NCBI GenBank assembly: GCA_963681505.1
Contig: OY811987.1
Location: 288,501-352,500, forward strand
Reading direction: 5' to 3'
DNA from: Eunapius fragilis
Taxonomy: Eukaryota > Porifera > Demospongiae > Spongillida > Spongillidae
DNA length: 64,000 nucleotides
A program made the position numbers and the translations under genes. This document shows positions 34,751 through 45,918 of this stretch, in pieces (the first letter of the stretch is position 1; the number at the start of each line of letters is the position of its first letter). Under the pieces are notes generated by a model. That model was given only the letters and a program-made list of their open reading frames with translations, was not told the DNA's origin and searched no databases.

Positions 34751-37476
34751 TGTATGTGTGTGTAGATCCAAATGAGACTGCTAAGGATATGATAGAGGCA
34801 TACAAGAAGGAGTGTGTTGCTATGAAGGTGCGACCAGTGGCTAAGCTACTCGAGCAGCTGGAGGTAAGTGGATGCAACCAATGTGTTCCCCCCTTCCCCT
34901 CCCCCTCCGGATATGCGATCCCTCTCCCCCACCCACCCCTCCCTCCCTCCCCTATCACTCTCTCCCCACTTCCACCCCTCCATGGATATGCCCCCCACCC
35001 CCCCCCCCCCTCCACGGATATGCCCCCACCCCCCTCCCTCCATGGATATGCCCCCACCCCCCTCTCTCCATGGATATGCCCCCACCCCCTCTCTCCATGG
35101 ATATGCCCCCACCCCCCGCCCACCCCTCCCTCCCCTACCACTCTCTCCCCACTTCCACCCCTCCGTGGATATGCCCCACCCCCCTCCCTCCACGGATATG
35201 CCCCACCCCCCTCCCTCCATGGATATGCCCCCACCCCCCTCCCTCCATGGATATGCCCCCACCCCCCTCCCTCCATGGATATGCCCCCACCCCCTGGATA
35301 TGCCCACCCCACCCCCTGGATATGCCCACCCCACCCCCTGGATATGCCCACCCCACCCCCTGGATATGCCCACCCCACCCCCCTCCTTCTATATCGATAT
35401 GCCCCCACCCACACTTACATTCCGTACCTTTGCACAGAGACTTGATGATCTAAGCACTCCAATCGACACACTTGACCTGAGAGGTACCAATGTTTGTACT
35501 GATGTGGAGTGTTAGTCCATTTGGCATGTGCCTTTTTACTTGCCCTCTCCTCCTCAGGGGTTAAACTGGACAACAAAAGTTGCGAGGTGCTTGAGGCAGT
35601 CCTCAGTCGTATGCAGATGTCAACACTGGACTTGGAGAGAACAGGTCTTGATGATGAAGTAAGTTAACTGGTGAGGGGGTGAGGTCAAGGTCTCTCCCCT
35701 GAACCTCCTTTTTGTCTCTTCCTTTGACCTCTGTTACTGCTTCCTCCCCTCCCTTCCTCCCTCCCCTCCTCCCTCCCCTCCCTCTCCTCTCTCCTTTCCT
35801 CCTCACCCTCTCCTCCCTCCCTCCCTCCCTCCTCCCTCCCTCCCTCCCTCCTCCCTCCCTCCCTCCCTCCCTCTCCTCCCCTCCCCTCCATGGTAGGGTG
35901 CCATAGCACTGTGTGAGATGGTAGAGTTCTATGGTTGTGCCTCAAGGGTTAACCTTTCCTATAACAACAAGCTGCGGGCAAGGGCGTGGCTGGCCATTGG
36001 AAGGGCACTAAAAAAGGTGGGCGTAATATATACATCTGCACACAACACACACACACAACACACACACCCACACAACACAACACACACACACTGATGTGTT
36101 AGTTTACTAAGGGAGTTGGAGGGGAGGGAAGGGGAGAGTGAAGTGGAACTTTACTGATGCTGGCATGCTGGGGATGGATACTGGACACTGTTCTCTTTCA
36201 TTCATATACTCTCCCAAATAGTCCTCATTTATAACCACGCTGAGTGTTGGCTACTGTGGTCTGGAAGAGCAGACTTTAACCTTGCTGCTGCGGTCAGTGA
36301 GGACCAACTGTGCACTTCAGTGTCTTAGGGCAGAGGGGAATGCTCTTTCTGGCAAGGGGACATTCATACTCAGTAAGTGGTGGGTGTGGTCAAGGAGCGT
36401 GACTGGTGGGTGTGTGCTGATCAAAAGGGAGGTGTGATGGTCCATTATTAAGTGGTGGGTGCAGTCTGGTCCATTATTAAAAGTGGTGGGTGTGGTCTGG
36501 TACATTATTAAAACGTTCATGTTTACCAGTGGCTGCAATGAAATTTAATGAAAACCTGAGGGAGCTGTATTTGGCAAACAACCAGCTGTCCCCAGAAGAT
36601 GGCCAATATCTAGGGGGCATCCTCCGCACCAATCACACACTACAGGTCCTGGATGTCAGGGACAATAACCTGCAGGTGATTCACCCCACCTCCCTCCCCT
36701 CCCCAAATGTGTGCACCTTATGTGACCTCTGACCTCTGGTGACCTACCCAGGATGATGGTATACGCTTCATTTGTGCTGGAATTGCGGAGCAGCAGGAAG
36801 GACTCTGTGTCTTGAACGTTGCCAACAACAACATACTCCGTGATGGCATTTTTCACATATCGTCCATGTTGGTATGTACCAGAGCTCCTGGGGATTCTCC
36901 AGGTTATCTGTCTTCGTCCCCCCCCCCACCTGTTCTTAGCCCTGCACCAGGACATTGAGAGAGCTGAACATATCACACAATCGTTTTGGGGAGGAGGGTG
37001 TGTACAATATAAAACTCGGACTGTTGGCCAATCGGTCATTGGAAAAACTTATTATGTGCGATGTAAAGATCACATGCGAAGGTAAGGGGGACACCCCCAC
37101 CCTCTCCCTCCTACCCCCTATGCCCACCCCTCCCTCCCTCCTACCCCTATGTCCACCCCTCTCTCCCTCCTACCCCCTATGTCCACTGCACCCCCTCCTA
37201 CCCCCTGTGCCCACCCCTCCCTCCTACCCCCTATGTCCACCCCTCTCTCCCTCCTACCCCCTATGTCCACTGCACCCCCTCCTACCCCCTGTGCCCACCC
37301 CTCCCTCCATGTCCGCCCCCTCCCTCCAACACCCCTGTGTGCACCCCTCCCTCCTACCCCCCTTTGCCCACCCCCTCCCTCCCTCCAACCCCCCTGTGCC
37401 CACCCCTCCCCCGTGCTAAAGATGAGGGCTTGTTCAATATGTTGGGTTTTAGCCGTGGTTACATAATAGCAGTGCC

Positions 37477-37544
<68 letters not shown>

Positions 37545-37581
37545 GTGTGTGTGAGAGTGTGTGTGTGTGTATGTGTGTGAG

Positions 37582-37629
<48 letters not shown>

Positions 37630-39100
37630 TGTGTGTGTGTGTGTGTGTGTGAGAGTGTGTGTGTGAGTGTGTGTGTGAGAGTGTGTGTGTGAGGGGGTGT
37701 GTGTGAGAGTGTGTGTGTATATTATATATTCAATGTGTTGGTTGGGGTGGTGTGCAGGGGCCATAGCTCTGGCAGAAGTACTGGCTGAACACAGATATCT
37801 CCTTCACCTGGACCTGAAGGAGAATGACATCAAAGTGGCCGGTCTAATGGCACTTCAGCACGCCCACAAGATGAACCAGACACTCCTCTTCTTGGACACT
37901 CCTAAGAACCCACGAGTGGATGTTGTATGTTCCAATCTCTGCTAAACTATTTCTTCTGTTCATCTCTCATTTTGTCCCCCTCCCCCTCCATCCCACACCC
38001 TTCCCTCCCCCTCCATCCCACACCCTTCCCTCCCCCTCCATCCCACACCCTTCCCTCCCCCTCCATCCCACACCCTTCCCTCCCCCTCCATCCCACACCC
38101 TTCCCTCCCCCTCCATCCCACACCCTTCCCTCCCCCTCCATCCCACACCCTTCCCTCCCCCTCCATCCCACACCCTTCCCTCCCCCTCCATTCCACACCC
38201 TTCCCTCCCCCTCCATCCCACACCCTTCCCTCCCCCTCCATCCCACACCCTTCCCTCCCCCTCCATCCCACACCCTTCCCTCCCCCTCCATCCCACACCC
38301 TTCCCTCCCCCTCCATCCCACACCCTTCCCTCCCCCTCCATCCCACACCCTTCCCTCCCCCTCCATCCCACACCCTTCCCTCCCCCTCCATCCCACACCC
38401 TTCCCTCCCCCTCCATCCCACACCCTCCCAGCGAGATCGTCCTTTGATCAAGGGTATGTTGAACGAGATAGAGAACTATTGCATTCGCAATCGCGCCCAG
38501 CGTGAGAAGAAGTTGATGGAGGAACGCAAGAGGCAGCATGAGAGTGAGCACACCAAGCTGAAAGAGGCTGCTGGGGAGGGGCCAGAGCTCACGGTGGGAG
38601 GGGAGGCTGAACCCCCTGTGAAGGACGTGGACCCCTCCCTCGTGGGGTCGCTGGAAAACGTGTATCAGAAGGAACCCCGGGGGATAGTCCAGGAAGACCC
38701 CTTCCAGAACACCATCATAGATGACAAGGAGAAGCCCACGTCATTGCTGGAGATGGAAAAGACATTGGACGCCATGGTACCCTATAATGAGGGTGCAGAT
38801 GTTGAGGGTGAGCAGGTGGACCAGAGGGGTGCCCAGGATAGCACAGCCGAACCAGATCAGCCGAATCCTGAGACTGCATTTTCCGGTGGTAGGCAGGATG
38901 ACTCATTGCCCGATCTAGTAGAGATGGGCCCACCACCCTATGAAGTGGTGGGGGTTCCCCCTGATGTCCAGGCATCTGCCACAGTAACTCCGGATGTGGC
39001 TTCTATCTCTGGTTCCCAGCCTCCCGATCTTGCAGTGGACACCCGACAGGCTGTTGACCTTCTGGGTGAGACAGGGCTGCCTCCACCCACTGGGGATTAG
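34073..39100 (+). CDS. PPP1R37: Protein phosphatase 1 regulatory subunit 37, LRR protein
   Basis: Leucine-rich-repeat inhibitor/targeting subunit of protein phosphatase 1. Twelve exons in phase: 34073-34219, 34420-34609, 34766-34863, 35438-35483, 35558-35658, 35897-36016, 36222-36372, 36530-36675, 36752-36871, 36940-37081, 37758-37924 and 38432-39100; 698 residues (human 691). The PP1-docking RVxF-type motif appears as RRVRF in exon 2, followed by [17 protein letters not shown]. LRRs run from [18 protein letters not shown] through [19 protein letters not shown] and [15 protein letters not shown] to [18 protein letters not shown]. The last exon is a coiled, then acidic/Pro-rich, probably disordered tail. 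Introns are filled with several simple repeats. Identity rests on the RVxF, the SDE-rich N-terminus and LRR wording shared with human. Confidence 0.92.
34975..35400. repeat. C-rich 27-28-bp minisatellite, PPP1R37 intron 3
   Basis: Units of CCTCCATGGATATGCCCCCA type, then shorter GGATATGCCCACCCCACC units. The long Pro- or Gly-rich frames on both strands come from this repeat. Confidence 0.9.
35735..35892. repeat. CT-rich tract in PPP1R37 intron 5
   Basis: CCTCCCTCC-type simple sequence that ends right at the acceptor of the exon at 35897 and so serves as its polypyrimidine tract. Confidence 0.85.
37085..37720. repeat. C-rich minisatellite and long GT tract, PPP1R37 intron 10
   Basis: First a CCCTCCTACCCCCTATGTCC-type array (37085-37410), then a GT/GA microsatellite (37480-37720). 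Confidence 0.9.
37975..38428. repeat. 25-bp minisatellite, about 18 units, PPP1R37 intron 11
   Basis: Highly uniform CCATCCCACACCCTTCCCTC units running up to the acceptor at 38430. One unit has ATTCC instead of ATCCC. Confidence 0.95.
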
Positions 39101-40032
39101 ATGTTTGGACCTTTATAAAAGTGACCAGCTTATCTTTGTATGCTGGGAGGCGGACCAACTGATGCCTAGGGATGTTTTAAAATTTTTTTCCCACTGTTCC
39201 TTTGTTTCTTTTCATTTCTTCAATATTTCTTGTATTTGCACTGTAGATTATTCAGTGCCTTTTATACGTTTACAATATATTCTGTGTGTGCGTGTGTGTG
39301 TTGTTTCATAAATCTGTCATTCATTTGTTTATCACATAGCGCATTCCTTGGGCCACTTGAACGTTTTTTCCGTGCTGCTTATGTAGTGAGTGCGGTCGGT
39401 CCACGCTTTTATTCGCTGGGAGTTTGTTTCGCTCCAGCCCAGTCCCACTTCTTCTGCGGTCGTCCGTGCACATCTGTGGTGGGCGTGGGAGTAGCGCCGC
39501 ACAACGTCTGTAGTTTTCCGTATACTTCCCTAAAGCACGAGAAAATAAGAACAGGAGTACATGTAAAAACAACTCACATTGGAAGCCAAGAAGCCCCAAA
39601 CGTATGGCCACTTCTTCTGCATCATCAGTTCGCGACGAACATGATCTTTCCTGAAGTTTTTTAAATAATTTTTTAACAGCAGCACGTTAACACCATAAAA
39701 TCACTTGCCATATTTCGTCGATGTGTACTATGTTAGAGCCTTTCCAAGTAAATCTAGTTCCGAACACCATATCAGAATTCTACGCGTTTATTGCCATGGT
39801 AAAATGAAAATCCTAACCTTTACGTTCAGACAATGCGTAGTTCCGAAAAATGAAGTTAATCAGAACTGTACCATTTTAACACAGTAAATGCCAGACTGCA
39901 ACTAGTGGTAATGAGAGCTACTTAGAATTCATAATCCACCATGGCTCCATTGGTTTACGAACATTAAAAAAAAAAAGAAACAGAAAATCGCGGTCTAATA
40001 GTGCAATGAATTTCTCTATGGCGCCCTAGAGT
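39101..40032. other. Convergent gap, PPP1R37 and EEF1G 3' ends
   Basis: No gene recognised. A 96-codon minus-strand frame at 39321-39611 has no recognisable features. The region should hold both 3' untranslated regions. Confidence 0.5.
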
Positions 40033-41905
40033 TCATTTGAATATTTTCCCGTCAGCCACACGTCGACCTCCGAAGTCGCCCTTCCAGGTCAAAAATTCAT
40101 TTATCAACTTTTTATCATCGGGGTTGGCCGTGTCCAGTTTCTTGAATGTGTAAGATGGCGCGTCGACATTCCAGTCTTCTACAAGCTAAATAAGGAGAAC
40201 ACTTTGAAACATCATGCGGCCAAGGCAGAACTCCCCCCCCCTACATCAAAGGCCAACTTGTCGCCTCTCATGATCCAGATGGCCTCAATGCTGTTGTTGT
40301 TGTCTTCACCCAGGATAAGGACACTGGCAAAGGCATACTTATTGAGCTTCTCCAGACGCTGGAACATGCCAGACACGAGGTTTGAAGACATGAAGATGAA
40401 CTTGAGTTCATTATTATAATTGTAATCGGCCTTCCAGATGCTCCATCCTGCCGGGTCAAAGTTATCCCACAGGTAGGGGATAGCCTTTGTCTCAGTGTCC
40501 TCATTGGAATACACCCTCTTAAAACTATCCAGAACAAAATCACTGCGGGGTTGCACAGCGATGTTAAGACTGGTATCCACATACACAATAATTAGCTAAG
40601 GTGGATCTAACCTTTTTGGAAGATCAGCATATGGGTCATTAAACTTGGGCTCCTTTGGGACATCATCATCCTCCTCAGCCTCCTTTGGCTCCTCCACTTT
40701 TGCTTTTGCTGGCGGAGGTTCCTTGGTCTTCTTGGGTTTCTCACTTGACTCCTTTTTAGGTTTCTTAGCTTCCTTTTCCTCAGCCCCAGCCTTCTCCTTT
40801 TTCTTCTCTTTGGGGAACAGCTGATTGTATTTTTCAGCTATGGAAGAAAACAGTAAACCTATACAGAACAGCTCTTCTCCCTCACCATCAAACTGTGCCA
40901 TTTGGACGCACAGCTCCACTGGGCCCAGTACGGTCTTGAACTGGGGCTGATTGACGCATGTCACAAACCATCTGTTCACATTACCATAAGGTGCTCTGAA
41001 TTCAGCATCAAACACCTGCAAAAGAGGGTGACGGTGTAACACAACATGGTGAAGTACACTCCTAACCACCACTATAACCTGTTTGTAGGGAAGAAGCAGA
41101 TTGCAGACAACACTGATGTCTGCTAGGGTGACCCTCTCGCCCACAAGGAATGTCCGTGTGGCCAGTGCTGTGTTAAGCACATCTAGAAGGGACTTGAGTG
41201 TGTCCTGGGCTTGCTTTGTTGCCTGGAAGCAGTTACACACACACATGGGACATGTAAACAATTCCTATGGTGCTTTTATAGCCACCTGCTGGTTGTACTG
41301 ATACAATCCCAGTGTGGGGAAGGTCCATGCGCAAGCCGATGGCAAGATCTCGTTATCAGCGAAATTGACGTACTGTTGTACCAAAGCCGCATCAAGAACA
41401 GTCGTACCGCGCAACTGCTCGTTAGCAACTAAGAAAAAAAAAAAATAGCGCCAGTTGAAACCTGTGAAACAGGTAATTTTAATTCATTCTGCTTAAGAAC
41501 TTACCGTAGTAAGCTATAGCATTGCTCTCTACAATGGGGGTACCATCGGTAGTTTCGAATGCTGGAACCTGATACACAGAGCCTTGACGTTCTATCCGTT
41601 AACACACCCAGACCAACCTTTCCAAGAGGAAACTTCTTCAGAAATTCGTCTGTTTTGTTGGTTTTGCCAAGCTCGAATTCTGGTGGCTCCGACACTACTT
41701 TTACTTTCGCACCGCTGTATTGAGCGGCTATAAGAATCTTGTATGCCCTGAAGTTGTCAGGGTACGTATACAGCGTCTGCAATATAACATCGATGTGACG
41801 TTGCTTTCAAACGTTGCAAAAAATGAAAACGCCCTAGGTGCATGTAACTGCACTGTTCATTTCGTCCCCGTAGATGCCTCTAGATACATAACTTACCCCA
41901 GCCAT
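40033..41905 (-). CDS. EEF1G: Elongation factor 1-gamma
   Basis: Subunit of the eEF1B exchange complex that recharges eEF1A with GTP in translation. Nine exons in phase: 41897-41905, 41618-41776, 41505-41568, 41286-41428, 41079-41222, 40886-41015, 40612-40837, 40245-40542 and 40033-40185; 441 residues (human 437). Exon 1 codes only Met-Ala-Gly. The GST-like part includes [24 protein letters not shown] then [28 protein letters not shown] and [14 protein letters not shown] Lys/Glu/Pro linker follows. The C-terminal domain has [32 protein letters not shown] and ends GKIFK as in human. Head-to-head with NDUFV2. Confidence 0.97.
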
Positions 41906-42066
41906 GCCGACTTCTTTTAGCAACAAGAAAATTGGCACAGTACGCATGCGCGTTATATTGTTTGTTGGCCATTTTGTTATGGCATTTGTAAGTTGCTAAA
42001 GTAGACCCTGGAGTTGGCTATATTCTATAGTAGGCTTTGAAACCAGAACTACTTACTAGCACAACT
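41906..42066. promoter_or_regulatory. Putative two-way promoter, EEF1G/NDUFV2
   Basis: 161 bp between the start at 41905 (minus) and the preferred start at 42067 (plus). TGCGCATGCG-like GC alternation occurs near 41944-41953. Confidence 0.5.
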
Positions 42067-42819
42067 ATGGCAGCAGCAATATCTCGAAGCGTGCGATATT
42101 TGAGTTTACTTAATCCGAGGGTGGCTGCAACCCACCGGAGTATTTACGCAACTTCGACTCTGCAAAGCGGAGGAACGCATCTCTTTGTTCACAGGGACAC
42201 CCCAGAAAACAACCCCGACGTAAAGTTCGAGTTCACACCGGAGAATATGAAGCGCATAGAAGCAATAGTTAAGAATTACCCTGAAGGTCACAAGGCAGCA
42301 GCCGTCATTCCAGTCCTCGACCTGGCTCAGAGGCAGCACCGCTGGCTACCCATATCAGCCATGAACAAAGTGGCAGAGATCCTAGGTATGTCTCGGATGA
42401 GGGTCTACGAAGTAGCTACGTTCTACACCATGTTCAACCGCAGTCCTGTTGGAAAGTACCACATTCAAGTGTGCACAACCACGCCCTGTATGCTGAGGGA
42501 CTCTGGCGCCATCGTGAGCGCCATCTGCAAGAAGCTCAACATCGAAATGGGCCAGACCACACACGATGGTCTCTTCACTCTGTCCGAAGTGGAGTGCCTG
42601 GGGGCTTGTGTGAATGCTCCCATGGTGCAGATCAATGACGACTACTACGAAGACCTCACACCTCGTGACATTGAGCAGATCCTCGATGAACTGACAGCCG
42701 GGAAGAAGCCAAAGGCAGGCCCTTATGTGAAGCGTTTCGCTGCCGAACCAGTGACCGGACTCACAACGCTAACAGAGCCCCCAAAGGGACCGGGGTTTGG
42801 AGTGAAAAGTGACTTGTGA
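42067..42819 (+). CDS. NDUFV2: Complex I 24-kDa subunit
   Basis: Mitochondrial complex I (NADH:ubiquinone oxidoreductase) N-module subunit carrying the N1a [2Fe-2S] cluster. One exon of 250 residues from the Met at 42067 (human 249); an upstream Met at 42037 would add 10. Basic, Ser/Ala-rich presequence; [40 protein letters not shown]; the four cluster cysteines in CTTTPC and CLGAC, with the surrounding [20 protein letters not shown]; ends [10 protein letters not shown]. All ligands are present. A single-exon form is notable because most neighbours have many introns. Confidence 0.98.
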   Translation: MAAAISRSVRYLSLLNPRVAATHRSIYATSTLQSGGTHLFVHRDTPENNPDVKFEFTPENMKRIEAIVKNYPEGHKAAAVIPVLDLAQRQHRWLPISAMNKVAEILGMSRMRVYEVATFYTMFNRSPVGKYHIQVCTTTPCMLRDSGAIVSAICKKLNIEMGQTTHDGLFTLSEVECLGACVNAPMVQINDDYYEDLTPRDIEQILDELTAGKKPKAGPYVKRFAAEPVTGLTTLTEPPKGPGFGVKSDL

Positions 42820-43330
42820 CCATCTGAAATGTGAAGGATCTTCTTTGTAAAGATATGGTTCCATTATAGAAAGCAACTGTTCCATCAGTGTACCATCAAT
42901 GACCATGGTGTGTTTAAAAATATGTCCACACTTATCAGCACATGTCACTGAGATCCAGAATGCCAATCTTCACACACACACACATACTGCTGTCCCCTCC
43001 ACACACCTCACTGTCCTTCCACACCTCACTGTCCCCTACACATGCACACATTGCTGTCCCCTCCACACACCTCGGTCCCCTCCACATACCTCGCTGTCCC
43101 TCCACACACCTCACTGTCCCCTCTCCACACACGCTACTGTCCCCCAGTGGTAGATCTGCAAAGCTAATAGCATGATTCCTCAGCAAACCTGGCATACTTG
43201 CTTGCTAAGCACCTGTTGCCATCCACCTCAAGGATTCCTTACTGTTGTAAACTTCAAGGGTAAACATGCATGAATATACATCACATCGTGCCACAGACAC
43301 ACACATTGCCAACAGAAGACAAGTTTTATT
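42820..43330. other. Convergent gap, NDUFV2 and ENOPH1 3' ends
   Basis: No gene. Contains a CA-rich minisatellite at about 42970-43145 with CTGTCCCCTCCACACACCTC-type units. Confidence 0.6.
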
Positions 43331-44548
43331 TTAAGGCAAAGCCACACACAGTGAACTGAAATTCTCCATCATTGGGAATAATTTCTTGTCCTCATCAGAC
43401 AGAGGTGTGTTTCCTGGGCGTACTGCTATAGCCACCTTCATGTATGAGGAAGAGGCTGCCTGGGCCTCTGGGGATGAAGAGGCTCAGTGAATTGGTACCA
43501 CTGAGATAGCTTAGCTGGGGGTACCTTCAACCACATCAGTCACAAACAATATATTGGACGCATCTGTTCCTATCTGTTCTGCTATGGCTCTGTAGCTAGC
43601 AGGGTCCCTTTTCCCTCCAATGGCAGTATCAAAGTGCCCGGATATGTTCTGCAAAGGATCAATATCATACTAGCATCCCCCACATCCACATAAAAACTAC
43701 ATTCTCATCTTCATCTCCACCAACTCTCCTCACTTAAGTCCTTTATCAAACCTTGCCCCTCCCCCCCCCCCCCCCCCCTTCAATTCTGCTGTGCACACCT
43801 CCAACATGTTCCCTGCTTCAGAGTACTTGAACAATAGCTTCTGTGCTTCCACACTCCCAGAAGAGTATATCCAAACACCCACGCCCTTATTGTGCCAAGC
43901 TCTGATCTGCTCCACAGCGTCTGCATAGACCCTGCACGAGTTTATTATAAATAAATATGCTAGTACCATCGAGTTACTTAGGGCTTACTGCCCAACAATC
44001 TGGCCGGAGCAATAGCCTTGTCTCCATATATGTCCCTGGAGTTGTTTCAACGCTCCAACCTTCCTGTCTGCTCCCATAAGCCACGTTACGTTCGAAACGA
44101 CCGCCTTAATCAAACTTTGCATGCAGGAAAAGCGGTGAACAGGTAGCCGAACCGCGGACCCTCCCAGATCATTACCCCTCCTTTGTACAACCGGGGTCGC
44201 CCTCGGAAGGTATTAAAGGAACACCAACAATTCCGCTCTTTTCATCTTCCCTAGCCTGCAGAATGTCTCCTAATTTACGGTGCTTTGAATGTAAAGCGGG
44301 ACCCCTAGCCTACTTGGTCACGCAAGCGTGCTACGTCTTCTCGACACTCGTGGCTATCCCAGTTATCCGCCAAATACTCTCCGACGCGGGCGACTGCATA
44401 AGGAAACAGCACGTCCTGAGGTGAAAGCAACATAATGAATGAAAAACATCTTCCTCCAACCTAATACTACCTTGACAAATGATATAGAAGTCGTTGTTCC
44501 CTCAATGTCAAGGAGTACCGCACGTGCTACAAAGGTTACTGCCGCCAT
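43331..44548 (-). CDS. ENOPH1: Enolase-phosphatase E1
   Basis: HAD-superfamily phosphatase of the methionine salvage pathway: acts on 2,3-diketo-5-methylthiopentyl-1-phosphate. Seven exons in phase: 44471-44548, 44314-44415, 44176-44255, 43989-44114, 43799-43931, 43525-43648 and 43331-43467; 259 residues (human 261). HAD motif I reads [15 protein letters not shown]; then [33 protein letters not shown], motif II region [34 protein letters not shown], motif [10 protein letters not shown], and [17 protein letters not shown]. The catalytic Asp-x-Glu pair of motif I is present. Its start is 78 bp from the stop of the next minus-strand gene. Confidence 0.95.
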
Positions 44549-44626
44549 TTTAGCACGTGTACACTTTTAATAACACCAAACACAAACACAACGTATAATA
44601 TACACACTGCGAACGCAACAGTAAAA

Positions 44627-45676
44627 TCAGTGCCCACAACAAGAAGATTTAGGAGGGGCAGGGAGCTGAGGTAGTGTCTCCTGGACAGTTCCTTGTGCCT
44701 GGACAAACATATGAAGCCAGATCACATATTCACTGGGATGGGGGGGGGGAGAAGGGAGGGTCTGTCTTACCTTCCTATGTACGTCTTGAAAGAATGAATA
44801 GAAAGCTTCGCTCACATTATGGCCTGTTTTTGCACTGACCTCATAGAAGTGGGATATTTCATGGGTTGATGCAAACTGAGGTAAAGAACATATGATCACA
44901 CCACACCTACAACAAAGACACCCACACATAACACACACACACACACACATACACACCTTTCTTCCATCCTCGCTTTCAATCTCTCTCTTTGACTCAAGGT
45001 CTTGCTTAGCACCAAGCAGCATCACACTCACATCCGCTGTGGCATGCTGTAAAAAGAAACACACTAGTCACCACAACTGAAGTTGTGCCCAGGCAGCCAT
45101 TGTTACCGCGTGAATGTAATTCATCCATTTCTTAAGTTGCTCAAATGACTGCAATGCAGTGATATCATAGACCACTATGATTCCCTGTTAATAGGTTCAC
45201 ATAAAAACAAACAGGAGACACCACTCCTACCACTCACTGCAGCCCCTCGATAGTACTGGGTAGTAATGGAGTCATAATTCTCTGTTCCCACTGTGTCCCT
45301 ATGGTGGGTAATGCAACGTCTAGACCACCCTCTGATGCTAAGCACTCACTCACCAGATGTAAATTCTGATCTTCTCACCATCAATTTCGTATTCTTTTTC
45401 AAACATGTCAAAGCCTTTTGTCGTGTAAGTAACACCTAGCCGCTTCCGTTAAACGTACTCACCTAAAGTGTATTTCCTCAGCTCGGTCAGGAACTTGTCT
45501 TCACACAAGCGGCCGATCAGCGTCGATTTACCTACTCCAGACTCCCCGATTAAAAGCACTTTGTACGACTTTCCTGCCGACCTGGCTCCCGGCTTTCGAG
45601 GCGCTTGCCTGTCACTTCCCTGGTTCGTTACCCTGATTGGCCTGTAACCGTAGGGGTGGTTTCCAGGTTGCGACAT
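44627..45676 (-). CDS. Rab-like small GTPase with altered G3 and G4 motifs
   Basis: Rab-family G protein, probably in membrane traffic. Seven exons in phase: 45463-45676, 45354-45435, 45238-45298, 45107-45184, 44957-45046, 44771-44875 and 44627-44698; 233 residues with a 35-residue N-terminal extension rich in Pro, Arg and Gly. G1 is regular (GESGVGKST). Switch I keeps its Thr in YTTKGFDM. G3 reads DTVGTEN instead of DTAGQE, so the catalytic Gln is replaced by Thr. G4 reads GAKQD instead of GNKxD. G5 SAKTG is normal. The C-terminus SSCCGH has paired cysteines for prenylation. It does not fit any one Rab subfamily I know. Lower GTP hydrolysis is inferred from the Gln change. Confidence 0.85.
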
Positions 45677-45918
45677 ACTGACGGGGTCAACGCATGTGTG
45701 TGTCAGGGGGTGGGAGGGAGGGGGGGTAAAAATTCAAAAAACACACCCGGCTCAGAAAGTTGTACGTACTGTCAACGTGGAGGCCAATGGACAGACGCTC
45801 ACCTCCCACCTTGCAGATACCAAATTGCAATAATTATTAAATAAAGCTTTTAATAATGCTCTAATACGATTATTAACCCCTAAATACGATACAATAGTTT
45901 TTAGTTTGGCAGCTGAAC
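45677..45918. promoter_or_regulatory. Putative two-way promoter of the two Rab genes
   Basis: 242 bp between start codons of two Rab-family genes facing away from each other; AT-rich toward the plus-strand gene. Confidence 0.5.

Noticed and set aside
34626-35515. Long Gly/Trp- and Pro-rich frames
   Set aside because: By-products of the C-rich minisatellite in PPP1R37 intron 3.
37920-38551. Several 150-190-codon frames on both strands
   Set aside because: They read a 25-bp intronic repeat in PPP1R37; the real exon starts at 38432.
39321-39611. 96-codon minus-strand frame
   Set aside because: No conserved motif, no convincing splice context; located in the 3' region of two genes.
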